A stretch of DNA of 64,000 nt from Amycolatopsis pretoriensis (GTDB lineage: Bacteria; Actinomycetota; Actinomycetes; Mycobacteriales; Pseudonocardiaceae): positions 496,001 through 560,000 of the forward strand of contig NZ_FNUJ01000006.1 in the NCBI RefSeq assembly GCF_900107925.1, given 5' to 3'. Of the stretch, positions 17,679 through 25,778 are shown one piece after another. Position numbers and translations under genes: made by a program. Position 1 is the first letter of the stretch, and each line of letters begins with the position of its first letter. Below the pieces are notes generated by a model that searched no databases, was not told the DNA's origin, and worked only from the letters and a program-made list of their open reading frames with translations.

Positions 17679-18484
17679 CAGACCACCAGCCTCCGGTAGA
17701 AGGCCCGGTGCGCGAACGCCCACCCGGCCGCGAACAACGCCGCGAGCACCGCGAGGTGGCCGAGCATCGCCCAGCCGCCGACCCCGCCGAGGCTCACGCC
17801 GCGCGCCAGCTGGGTGCCGTGCCACAGCGGGGACAGCCAGGCCAGCCAGCGGATCGCGCCCGGCAGCTGGGCGATCGGGAAGAACGTGCCGGAGAACAAC
17901 GTCATCGGCATCACGACGAACCGGAAGATCAGCCCGAACCGCTGGCCCTCGTCGTACGTCCGGGCCGCGAGCGCGGTGATCGGCGTGGCGCAGGCGAGCC
18001 CGGTGATGGTGCCGACGAGGATCACCAGCAGCACGCCGGGCCCGGTCCAGGCGCCGAAGAACAGCGCGACGAACGCGTAGATCGCGCCGGCGAGCGTCAG
18101 CCGCATGGCCGTCCAGATCAGGTGGCCGCCGAGGACCTGGCCCGGCGACACGGGCGTGGCCGTGACGGCGAGGTAGTCCTTCTGCCACTTGAACCCGGAC
18201 AGCACGGGATAGCTGGAGTCGCCGACGGCCTGCTGCGCGGCCCCGGCGGCGAGCAGGGCGGGCGCGATGTACTGGAGGTAGGACAGGCCGCCGGTGACGG
18301 CGCCGGGGCGGACCTGGGAGCCGAAGCCGAGGCCCATCGCGGCGAGGAAGAGGACCGGCTGGAGGCCGGTGGAGTACAGAGTGGACACCCAGTGGCGGCG
18401 GTACCAGGTCCAGTACCCCTCGACGCGCAGCCAGGCGCCGTGCCAGTGGCCGACGACGCGGCCGGTGGGTTCGACGGTGGTCAT
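17678..18484 (-). CDS. ABC-2 type exporter permease
   Basis: A 268-residue ABC-2 permease related to its downstream neighbour, with a long N-terminal cytoplasmic part (RVEGYWTWYRRHWVSTLYS) and about six membrane segments. The motif MPMTLFSGTFFPIAQLPG parallels that in the second permease. It overlaps the ATPase stop and the next start by one base each. Two different permeases with one ATPase is the common arrangement of actinobacterial DrrAB-like multidrug or lipid exporters. Confidence 0.88.
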   Translation of the reverse strand: MTTVEPTGRVVGHWHGAWLRVEGYWTWYRRHWVSTLYSTGLQPVLFLAAMGLGFGSQVRPGAVTGGLSYLQYIAPALLAAGAAQQAVGDSSYPVLSGFKWQKDYLAVTATPVSPGQVLGGHLIWTAMRLTLAGAIYAFVALFFGAWTGPGVLLVILVGTITGLACATPITALAARTYDEGQRFGLIFRFVVMPMTLFSGTFFPIAQLPGAIRWLAWLSPLWHGTQLARGVSLGGVGGWAMLGHLAVLAALFAAGWAFAHRAFYRRLVV

Positions 18485-19428
18485 CAGTCCACCAACGTCC
18501 GGCCGGTCAGCCTCAAGAACACGTCCTCGAGCGAACTGCGTCGCACCAGGCTCGACAGCGGCCGGACCCCGCGGGCGTGCACCTGTTCCAGCGCCGCCTC
18601 GCCGTCGTCGCTGTACAGCAGTACCCGGTCCGGCAGTACCTCCACCCGCTGCGCCAGTTCCTCGACCCGCCGGGCCGCCGTGGCCTGCTCCCCCGACGCG
18701 AACCGCAGCTCGACCACCTCGCGCGTCGAGTACCGCTTGATCAGCTCCGCCGGCGAGCCCTCCGCGGCGATGCGCCCGTGGTCCATCACGACCAGCCGGT
18801 CGCACAGCTGCTCGGCTTCGTCCATGTAGTGCGTCGTCACGATCAGCGTCGTGCCCTGGGCCTTCAACCGGAACAACCGGTCCCACAGCAGGTGCCGGGC
18901 CTGCGGGTCGAGCCCGGTCGTCGGCTCGTCGAGCAGCAGCAGCTCCGGGTCGTTGACCAGCGAACGGGCGATCGTCAGCCGGCGTTTCATGCCGCCGGAG
19001 AGCGGGTCGACCTTGTCGCCCGCGCGGTCACCGAGCTGCGCGAACTCCAGCAGCTCGTCCGCCTTGCGCCGGGCCGCCGCGCGCGACAGGCCGAAGTAGC
19101 GGCCGTAGATCAGCAGGTTCTCCCGGACCGTCAGCTCGACGTCCAGGTTGTCCTGCTGCGGCACGACCCCCAGGCGCGCGCGGATCCGCGGCCCGGCCAC
19201 CTCCGGGTCCAGGCCCAGCACGCGGAGGTCGCCGTCGGTGCGGGGTGACACGCACGCGATCATCCGCATCGTCGACGACTTGCCGGCGCCGTTCGGGCCG
19301 AGGAAGCCGAACGCCTCCCCGCGCCGCACCTCGACGTCGATCCCGCGCACGGCTTCGAACTCGCCGAAGCGCTTCACGAGTGCTTTGGCCTGCACCAGCG
19401 CCGGTTCCCGGTCCTCCGATTCGTCCAC
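18484..19428 (-). CDS. ABC exporter ATP-binding protein (DrrA-like)
   Basis: A 314-residue ATPase energising the two downstream permeases. Walker A GPNGAGKS is at 44-51, the Q-loop is VVPQQDN, the signature is LSGGMKRR, Walker B is LLLLDEPTTGLD, and the switch histidine is in VTTHYMDEAEQ. A C-terminal DUF4162-like domain follows, typical of drug-export ATPases. The GTG at 19428 follows a G-rich site, and the open frame upstream lacks homology. The exported substrate is not evident. Confidence 0.9.
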   Translation of the reverse strand: MDESEDREPALVQAKALVKRFGEFEAVRGIDVEVRRGEAFGFLGPNGAGKSSTMRMIACVSPRTDGDLRVLGLDPEVAGPRIRARLGVVPQQDNLDVELTVRENLLIYGRYFGLSRAAARRKADELLEFAQLGDRAGDKVDPLSGGMKRRLTIARSLVNDPELLLLDEPTTGLDPQARHLLWDRLFRLKAQGTTLIVTTHYMDEAEQLCDRLVVMDHGRIAAEGSPAELIKRYSTREVVELRFASGEQATAARRVEELAQRVEVLPDRVLLYSDDGEAALEQVHARGVRPLSSLVRRSSLEDVFLRLTGRTLVD

Positions 19429-19469
19429 CCCCCGACCATACGAGCGGGCACCGACAAAAACCGAACGGT

Positions 19470-22400
19470 TTAGCCGCGCACGGTCACGACCAGCGTCCGC
19501 GTCACCCCGTTGACCGTCACCGAAAGCCGCGCGACGCCCGGCCGCAACGCCGTCAGGACACCGGAAGCGGGATCGAACGCCACGACGCCCCAGCCGACCG
19601 ACCAGTCCGCGCTCACCGGGTACGACACCGGCACGTCCCGGGTGCCCTGCCGCAGGGAAGCCCGCACGACCGCGCGTTCGCCGCGGACCATCGAGGACGG
19701 CCCCGAAACGGTGAGCGAGTCGACGTTCGGCCGCGTCTCGAACCGCACCGGCTGGGCCCGGTCGGCCGGGTCGACGCGCAGCAGCGTCCAGCCGACGAAC
19801 CCGCCGTCGCCGGGTGCGGCCGCCGGTGCCTTGCCCGAGTTGCCGTTGACCAGGTACGGCACGCCGTCCACGCGCGAGAGCGAGAACACGCCCGCGTGCG
19901 AAGCCACCGAAGCGGCGGGCTTGCCGGACGCCTGCTCGAACCCGGTCAGCCACTGGGTCAGCAGCGTGGCTTCCTTCCGGTCGCCGAGCTGGGAGTTGCC
20001 GGTCGGGCTCGGGTCCTTGACCGGGTGGTGCATCGCGACGACAACCCCGCGGACCGAGCGGTCCTTCACCGCCGAATCGAGCGCATCCCGCAGCATCCGG
20101 ACCTGGTCGAACCCGCCCGCCCGCAGCGAGCCGCGCGAGGAGTCCATCAGCACCAGCCGGATGCCGCGCACGTCGACGACCTGGTGCGTCACCCCGAAGG
20201 CGGCCTGGAAGTTGGCGAGTCCGTTGCCGCCTTCGGCTTCGTGGTTGCCCGGCACGTAGTACCAGGGAACCTTGCCGTCCAGCTCTTCGGTGATGACTTG
20301 GCGAGCCAGCACGAAGTCGGGCGCCGTGCCGCGGTCGACGAAGTCGCCGTTGATGAGCACCAGGTCCGGCTTCGCCGCGACGGCTTCCCGCAGTGCCCGC
20401 CGCGCTTGGGCGACCAGCGGGCCGGCCGGGTCGTCCGCGGTGAACTGCGCGTCGCTGACGACCGCGACGCGCAGGCCGCCCGACAGCGTGCCGTCGGTGA
20501 CCAGTGCCGGGTCGCGCGGGGCGGGGTCGGCGGGCACGGCCGTCGTCGGCGCCACCTCGAAGGTCAGGTCGTCGAACACCAGGTGACCTTCGTACTGCTG
20601 GTCCGGCACGTTCTCGACGGCGTAGAAGCGCGCCAGGCGCTGGCCGTCGGGCAGGCCGGCCGGGACCGCGGCGGTGACGTACCGCCAGCCCGTCCAGTCG
20701 ACGCTCAGCGAAAGGTCCACAATGGACGCCACGTTCGCGGCGTCGCGCAGTTCGGCGCGCAGCCAGGCGCCCTTGCCGTCGCCGTCGACCCACAGCCCGA
20801 TCTTCTGCGTGCCCGCCGGGACCGGCAGCGGCGACGCGGGCGTCACGTAGGCGGCGCGCGTCGCGGTCGTGCCGGTGAGCCGGTAGTCCAGCGCGAGGCC
20901 GGCGCCACCGTCCCGCCCCGGGGCCGCGGACAGCGCCGCGCCGACGACCGCCGGGAACACCGTCGCGCTCCAGCCGGCCGGCCCGTCCAGCGGGGCCGCG
21001 ACCTGCGGCACGGTCCCGACCGAAGCGGCCAGGTGCGTGGTCAGGCCCCCAGCCGACGCAGTGATCGCCGAGGCGCCGGACGCGGTCAGCGCGGTCACCT
21101 CGTAGCCGTCACCCGACGGCTCGACCTGCACGACCGAGTGGTCGTAGTCGAGCTTGACGTCGTCGGGCTCCAGCCAGGTGCCGTAGCCGTCCGCGTCGTA
21201 GCCGTAGACCTTGAACGTGCTCTTCGCGCCCGCGGCCGACAGCGCGACCTGCTCGGTGCTCGTGCCGAGCCGGACCGCCTTGCCCAGCACGGAAAGTGCC
21301 GTCCGGCCGGACGCACGCCCGGACTTCGCGACGACGTCGACGCGGCCGGCGCCGTGACCGGTGACGACCCCGCGGGTCACGGTGGCCCGCCGCGGGTCGG
21401 AGGTGCTCCAGCGCGGGTCGGCGGCGACGGCGGCGCCGGTTTCGTCGTGGCCGTCGGCGACCAGGTGCCGGGTCAGGCCGGTCAGCACGCGGTTCGCGTC
21501 GCCGGTCGCCACGGCCGGTGCCGGGGAGAACGCCGTGAGGTTGCCGCTGCCCGGCACGGTCGCGAAGCCGATCCCGTTGGGCACCAGGCGTTCCCCGCCG
21601 TCGGACGGCGCGTTGCGGACGCTCGGCGCGGCTTCGCCCTCGTTGCGCGCCAGGAGCGTCGACGAGCCGCCGCCGTCGAGGTTGATGGCGTCGTCGGCGC
21701 CGAGGCTCTTCAGGTGCCGGGCCAGTTCCAGCTCGGTCATCCCGCGGCTGTCGGCCTGGCGTCCGTCCACAGTGGCCAGCCACAGCCGCTTGCCGTCGGC
21801 GGAGAAGCCGACCGCGGTGCGCGGCGCCATGGCGACGTTGTCGACCGGCTGCACGACGCCGTCGCGGAGCAGGACTTCGTTGCCGCCCACGGCGACCGCG
21901 ATCTTCCCGGCGTCCGACCGCGGCGCGTACGTGACGCCGACGGCGTCGCCCGGCTTCAGCGCAGCGAGGACGTCCGCCCCGGCTTCGCGGGCCAGGAGCA
22001 GCGTCGTGCCCGCCGCGATGGGGCCGGCCGCGGGCTGCTCGCGCGTGGCGGTCACGACGCCGTCGCGCAGCTCGACCTCGCGTACCCGGGCCGCTCCGGC
22101 CACCGAGGTCGCGCGGCCCGAAGCGCCCCACAACGGCGTGTAGACGCCGATCGCGTCGGTACCGAGGACCGGGCTGTTGAAGTTCGTCGCCTCGACCGTG
22201 CCGCCGGGCAGCGTCACGGTCGCTTCGAGGAAGACCGAAGCCAGCTGCGCCTTGCCTTCGTCGGTGATCGACGCGGTGAGGTTGTGGCCGGCGGCGGGCG
22301 CGGTCTGCAGCTGGCCGCGGTCGATGCCGACGCCGATCGGCGCGCCGGTGGCGTTGATGTCGAAGAAGTCGCCGTTCACGCCGGCGACCGCGCCGGTGCG

Positions 22401-22769
22401 CGCGACCTGCTGCGAAAGCGGCGTGCGCGCGGAGACCGTGCCCGGGCTCAGGTATGTCGGCTTCAGGACCTTGCTGCCCAGGTCGACGGCGAGGGTGTCG
22501 CCGCGGATCCAGCCCGCCGGGTCGAACCGGTCGAACTGGGTGAGGTTCAGGCCGGGCGCGACCTCGGTGGTCGCGCTGCCGGTGACGAGCCCGTCGTCGG
22601 GGTCCGTGGCGGCGAAGGTGGTCACGCCTTCGCGAGCCGACGACGCGGCGGGCGCGGCCTCGACCGGCGGCGTGCCGAGCGGCGCTTTCAGGGGGTCGGC
22701 GTGGGCGGGGACGACGAACACCGTCGCGATCAAGGCGGCGAGCGGCAGCGCGATGCGTGACTTCTTCAC
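19470..22769 (-). CDS. Secreted phosphodiester glycosidase / metallophosphoesterase fusion
   Basis: A 1099-residue exported protein with a Sec signal peptide (about 1-24, ending PAHA). The first part is a phosphodiester glycosidase (NAGPA-type) domain: GVNGDFFD at 130-137 and LDGGGSS at 364-370. A beta-rich region with a carbohydrate-binding look follows (about 560-740). A calcineurin-like metallophosphoesterase starts near 765, with VVSDAQF, NGDFVDRG, PGNHEA and the late MHHPV and SHAGVF metal ligands. An Ig-like domain ends the protein. The GTG at 22769 gives the signal peptide directly. The combination suggests removal of capped phosphosugars from wall polymers or teichoic-type material; that is inference. 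Confidence 0.85.
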   Translation of the reverse strand: MKKSRIALPLAALIATVFVVPAHADPLKAPLGTPPVEAAPAASSAREGVTTFAATDPDDGLVTGSATTEVAPGLNLTQFDRFDPAGWIRGDTLAVDLGSKVLKPTYLSPGTVSARTPLSQQVARTGAVAGVNGDFFDINATGAPIGVGIDRGQLQTAPAAGHNLTASITDEGKAQLASVFLEATVTLPGGTVEATNFNSPVLGTDAIGVYTPLWGASGRATSVAGAARVREVELRDGVVTATREQPAAGPIAAGTTLLLAREAGADVLAALKPGDAVGVTYAPRSDAGKIAVAVGGNEVLLRDGVVQPVDNVAMAPRTAVGFSADGKRLWLATVDGRQADSRGMTELELARHLKSLGADDAINLDGGGSSTLLARNEGEAAPSVRNAPSDGGERLVPNGIGFATVPGSGNLTAFSPAPAVATGDANRVLTGLTRHLVADGHDETGAAVAADPRWSTSDPRRATVTRGVVTGHGAGRVDVVAKSGRASGRTALSVLGKAVRLGTSTEQVALSAAGAKSTFKVYGYDADGYGTWLEPDDVKLDYDHSVVQVEPSGDGYEVTALTASGASAITASAGGLTTHLAASVGTVPQVAAPLDGPAGWSATVFPAVVGAALSAAPGRDGGAGLALDYRLTGTTATRAAYVTPASPLPVPAGTQKIGLWVDGDGKGAWLRAELRDAANVASIVDLSLSVDWTGWRYVTAAVPAGLPDGQRLARFYAVENVPDQQYEGHLVFDDLTFEVAPTTAVPADPAPRDPALVTDGTLSGGLRVAVVSDAQFTADDPAGPLVAQARRALREAVAAKPDLVLINGDFVDRGTAPDFVLARQVITEELDGKVPWYYVPGNHEAEGGNGLANFQAAFGVTHQVVDVRGIRLVLMDSSRGSLRAGGFDQVRMLRDALDSAVKDRSVRGVVVAMHHPVKDPSPTGNSQLGDRKEATLLTQWLTGFEQASGKPAASVASHAGVFSLSRVDGVPYLVNGNSGKAPAAAPGDGGFVGWTLLRVDPADRAQPVRFETRPNVDSLTVSGPSSMVRGERAVVRASLRQGTRDVPVSYPVSADWSVGWGVVAFDPASGVLTALRPGVARLSVTVNGVTRTLVVTVRG

Positions 22770-22874
22770 CAGGTACCCCAGTATCGAGTGAGAGTGAGCC
22801 GGACCAGCACAGCGCAGTGGCACGGCCGGGGGAAGGCTTCCCGGTGAACGCCGCCTGAATGGTCTAGAACACCA

Positions 22875-23588
22875 TCAGGGCGTGAGCGGCGACCGGAGCA
22901 ACGCGGCCGCGGCGGCGCCGTCGACGCGCGGGTCGGGGCCAGTGCGCTTCCACAGCCGCAGCAGGAGATCGCGGGCGGGCGCCTCGACGGTGGCGGTCCC
23001 AGCAGCGGCCGGGCCGAGCGCGGGCGGCTCGCCGGGGTGCACGGTCCAGACGTCGCCGGTGTCGGTGGCGTGCAGCGAAACCGGCCCGGGCAGCTCGGGC
23101 ACCGGGTGCCAGCGGGTGACCCGCGGCATCAGCACGGACAGGACCTCGTCGACGCCGTCCGCGGCGACAGCCGGGTCGAGCACGTGCGCGCTCCCCGAGT
23201 CGGCGAGGTGGACGGCGGTTTCGTGCACTTGGCGGCGGAACCAGAACGCCTTGGTCTTCTCGGTGCCGCCGAAGTGCCAGCACCGGTCTTCGGGAGTGGC
23301 CGCTTCGAGCGCGTCGAGCAGCAGGTCGGCGCTTTCGCGGTACCAGGACGCCAGATCGGCACCCGGCCCCTGCGCGAAGTCCTGGCGCTGGGACTCACCG
23401 GTGGCGACGATCGTCGCGGCCCAGCGGTGCACGTTCCCCAGGTGCGTCCCGAGGTCCGCGAGGGTCCAGGCACCGCAGTCGGGCACCCGCGCGGCCAGGT
23501 CGGCGTCGCGCAGCCGCTCGGTGAACGCGCCGGTCAGCTCACGCAGCACCGGCAGGTACTCGCGGGCCGGGAACGGCATGGTCGTCAT
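22875..23588 (-). CDS. Maleylpyruvate isomerase family mycothiol-dependent enzyme
   Basis: A 237-residue DinB-like four-helix protein of the actinobacterial maleylpyruvate isomerase group. The N-terminal region CGAWTLADLGTHLGNVHRW holds the conserved metal-ligand histidines, and a C-terminal sterol-carrier-like domain carries the family's VEAPARDLLLRLW element. Such enzymes use mycothiol for thiol transfer or isomerisation, but most members, like this one, have no known substrate. The ATG at 23588 follows GGGGGAGA; the upstream in-frame start lacks such a site. It lies downstream of ndk beyond a hairpin. Confidence 0.82.
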   Translation of the reverse strand: MTTMPFPAREYLPVLRELTGAFTERLRDADLAARVPDCGAWTLADLGTHLGNVHRWAATIVATGESQRQDFAQGPGADLASWYRESADLLLDALEAATPEDRCWHFGGTEKTKAFWFRRQVHETAVHLADSGSAHVLDPAVAADGVDEVLSVLMPRVTRWHPVPELPGPVSLHATDTGDVWTVHPGEPPALGPAAAGTATVEAPARDLLLRLWKRTGPDPRVDGAAAAALLRSPLTP

Positions 23589-23603
23589 CGGATCTCCCCC
23601 AGG

Positions 23604-23636
23604 AAACCGGGGCCGCGCGGCGGGCGCGGCCCCGGT
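23604..23636 (-). terminator. Terminator hairpin behind ndk
   Basis: A perfect 13-bp GC-rich stem (ACCGGGGCCGCGC and its complement) with a five-base loop lies 14 bp past the ndk stop. On the minus strand it is followed by a short TTT. It probably ends the ndk transcript before the downstream gene. Confidence 0.65.
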
Positions 23637-23649
23637 GCCGGTCACAGCA

Positions 23650-24060
23650 TCACAGGTCGGGGAACCAGAGCTTCAGCTCGCGCTCGGCCGACTCCGGGGA
23701 GTCCGAGCCGTGGACCAGGTTGTACTGGGTCTCCAGGGCGAAGTCGCCGCGGATGGTGCCCGGGGTGGCCTTCTCGACCGGGTCGGTGCCGCCGGCCAGC
23801 TGGCGGAACGCGGCGATGGCGCGCGGCCCCTCGACGGCGAGCGCGACCAGCGGGCCCGAGGTGATGAACTCGAGCAGGTCGCCGAAGAACGGACGCTCCT
23901 TGTGCTCGGCGTAGTGCTCCTCGGCCAGCGCCTGCGGAACGGTCCGCAGCTCGAGGGCGACGAGCTTCAGGCCCTTGCGCTCGATGCGCGAGACGACCTC
24001 GCCGACGAGGCCGCGCGCGACGCCATCGGGCTTGACGAGGACCAGCGTGCGTTCAGTCAC
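23650..24060 (-). CDS. ndk: Nucleoside diphosphate kinase
   Basis: A 136-residue kinase that balances NTP and dNTP pools by passing phosphate through His117, in the signature NLVHGSDS. ERTLVLVKPDGVARG at the start is diagnostic. The GTG at 24060 is preceded by GGAGAAA. In the conserved order ndk sits between the DUF4233 gene and rne; here both sides are separated by inserted blocks. Confidence 0.98.
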   Translation of the reverse strand: MTERTLVLVKPDGVARGLVGEVVSRIERKGLKLVALELRTVPQALAEEHYAEHKERPFFGDLLEFITSGPLVALAVEGPRAIAAFRQLAGGTDPVEKATPGTIRGDFALETQYNLVHGSDSPESAERELKLWFPDL

Positions 24061-24119
24061 GACGGTGTTTCTCCTTGGTACGGGTGAGGGTCGGTGCGCG
24101 TGAGCGTAGCCGACCGTGG

Positions 24120-25655
24120 TCACCGGCCCTGCGGGTGCAGCTTCTTCGACCACAGCGACGCCCCCGTGGCGTCCCGCAGGTCGACCGTCAGGTCACCGCT
24201 GCCGCCGTCGATGTTCAGCTCGCCGAAGTGCTGGAAGCCGTCGATCGGGGCCGTGTTCGCCGCCGGCGGGGCGTGCACGAACACCGCCTCCGGGCCGAAC
24301 GTCGGGTCGAGCTGGTTCGGCCCGAACGCGCCCGCGTTCAGCGGCCCGGACACGAACTCCCAGAACGGGTCGAAGTCCTGGAACGCCGCCCGGTCGGGCG
24401 AATAGTGGTGCGCCGCGGTGTAGTGGACGTCCGCCGTCAGCCAGACCACGTTGCGCACACGGCGGCGCTGGATCTCCCGCAGCACCCACGCCAGCTCCGT
24501 CTCACGGCCACCCGGCGCGCCCGGCAGGTTGTTCGCCACCGCTTCGATCGCCGTGCCGTCCGGGACGACCAGGCCCAGCGGCATGTCCGCCTGGACGATC
24601 TTCCAGGTCGCCGTGCTGCGGCCGAGCGCGTCGGCCAGCCAGCGGGCCTGCCGGTCGCCGAGGATGTAGCCCGGCTTGGTCTGGTCGGCGGTGTTGGCGT
24701 TGCGGTAGGTCCGCATGTCGAGCACGAATACCTCGGCGCGCGAGCCGTACTCGAAGCTGCGGTAGACGCGGCCGTCGACGGCCTGCCGCGAGTCGATCGG
24801 GTGCCACTCGTGGAACGCCTGGTACGCCCGCGGCGCGAGGACGTCGACGCGCTTCTCGGTGTACGCCGGGTTGTCGAGGATCTTGCCCGGGTACCAGTTG
24901 TTGAGGACCTCGTGGTCGTCCCATTGGGCGTAGACCGGGACCTGCGCGGCGAAGCGCTTGAAGTTCGCGTCGAGGCGGTTGTACGCGTGCTGGCCGCGGT
25001 ATTCGTCCAGGGTCTCGGCGACCTTCGACTTCTCCGCCGTGACGACGTTGCGCCACGTGCGGCCGCCGGGCAGCGTCACCGTCTCCGTCAGCGGGCCGTC
25101 GGAGTACACCGTGTCGCCGCTGTGCAGGAACACGTCCGGGCGGCGGGCGGCCATCGCCGAGAAGATCGTCATGCCGCCCAGGTCCGGGTTGATGCCCCAG
25201 TTCTGGCCGACGACGTCGCCCGACCACACGATCCGGGTGTCGCGGCGGCCCACCGGCGCGGTGGCGAACCGGCCGGTCAGCGGCTCGCTCGTGGCGCGCC
25301 CGTCGAGGGCCTCCGCCGTGACGCGGTAGTGGTATTCCGTGCCGGGTGCGAGGCCGGCGACGCGGACCTGTCCGGTCCCGCCGGTGGCCGGGCCGGCGAG
25401 CGGGCCCGGGATGCGGCGCGCGTGCCGGAACGACGGGTCGCGCGCGATTTCGACGCACAGCCGCGACGGCCGGTCGGCCCGCGACCAGACGATCGCCGAG
25501 CCGGGCGTGACGTCGCCGGAGGAGACGCCGTGGGTGAGCACGGGCCGGCCGGCGCGCACGAGCGGCGTCGCGGCGAACGCCGTCGAAGGCAGCACGAGAC
25601 TGGCCGCGGCGCCGGTGAGACCGGCCTTGAGCAGGGAACGGCGAGAGTGGGTCAT
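24120..25655 (-). CDS. phoD: Alkaline phosphatase D (PhoD)
   Basis: A 511-residue exported PhoD-type phosphatase or phosphodiesterase. A Tat signal (SRRSLLKAGLTG, then AFA) opens the protein, followed by a fibronectin-like N domain (about 35-140) and the metal-binding catalytic domain with WSGDVVGQNW, LHSGDTVYSDG, WDDHEVLNNW and WLTADVHY. Such enzymes release phosphate from wall teichoic acids or other diesters and are commonly phosphate-starvation induced, though no PHO box was recognised here. It is divergent from the acylase gene across 123 bp. Confidence 0.92.
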   Translation of the reverse strand: MTHSRRSLLKAGLTGAAASLVLPSTAFAATPLVRAGRPVLTHGVSSGDVTPGSAIVWSRADRPSRLCVEIARDPSFRHARRIPGPLAGPATGGTGQVRVAGLAPGTEYHYRVTAEALDGRATSEPLTGRFATAPVGRRDTRIVWSGDVVGQNWGINPDLGGMTIFSAMAARRPDVFLHSGDTVYSDGPLTETVTLPGGRTWRNVVTAEKSKVAETLDEYRGQHAYNRLDANFKRFAAQVPVYAQWDDHEVLNNWYPGKILDNPAYTEKRVDVLAPRAYQAFHEWHPIDSRQAVDGRVYRSFEYGSRAEVFVLDMRTYRNANTADQTKPGYILGDRQARWLADALGRSTATWKIVQADMPLGLVVPDGTAIEAVANNLPGAPGGRETELAWVLREIQRRRVRNVVWLTADVHYTAAHHYSPDRAAFQDFDPFWEFVSGPLNAGAFGPNQLDPTFGPEAVFVHAPPAANTAPIDGFQHFGELNIDGGSGDLTVDLRDATGASLWSKKLHPQGR

Positions 25656-25778
25656 GCGCGGTTTCTATCCCGCCCCGGCCAACGCCGGTTTGCGCGCGGA
25701 TGAACGAATCCCCGGGTTTTCCCCCATGTCCGCGTGCCGTCGCCATCGGTAGCGTGGCGATCACGACAAGGGGGTCAG

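Noticed and set aside
19245..22760. 1171-codon plus-strand frame opposite the glycosidase fusion
   Set aside because: Antisense shadow of a protein with clear signal peptide and catalytic motifs.
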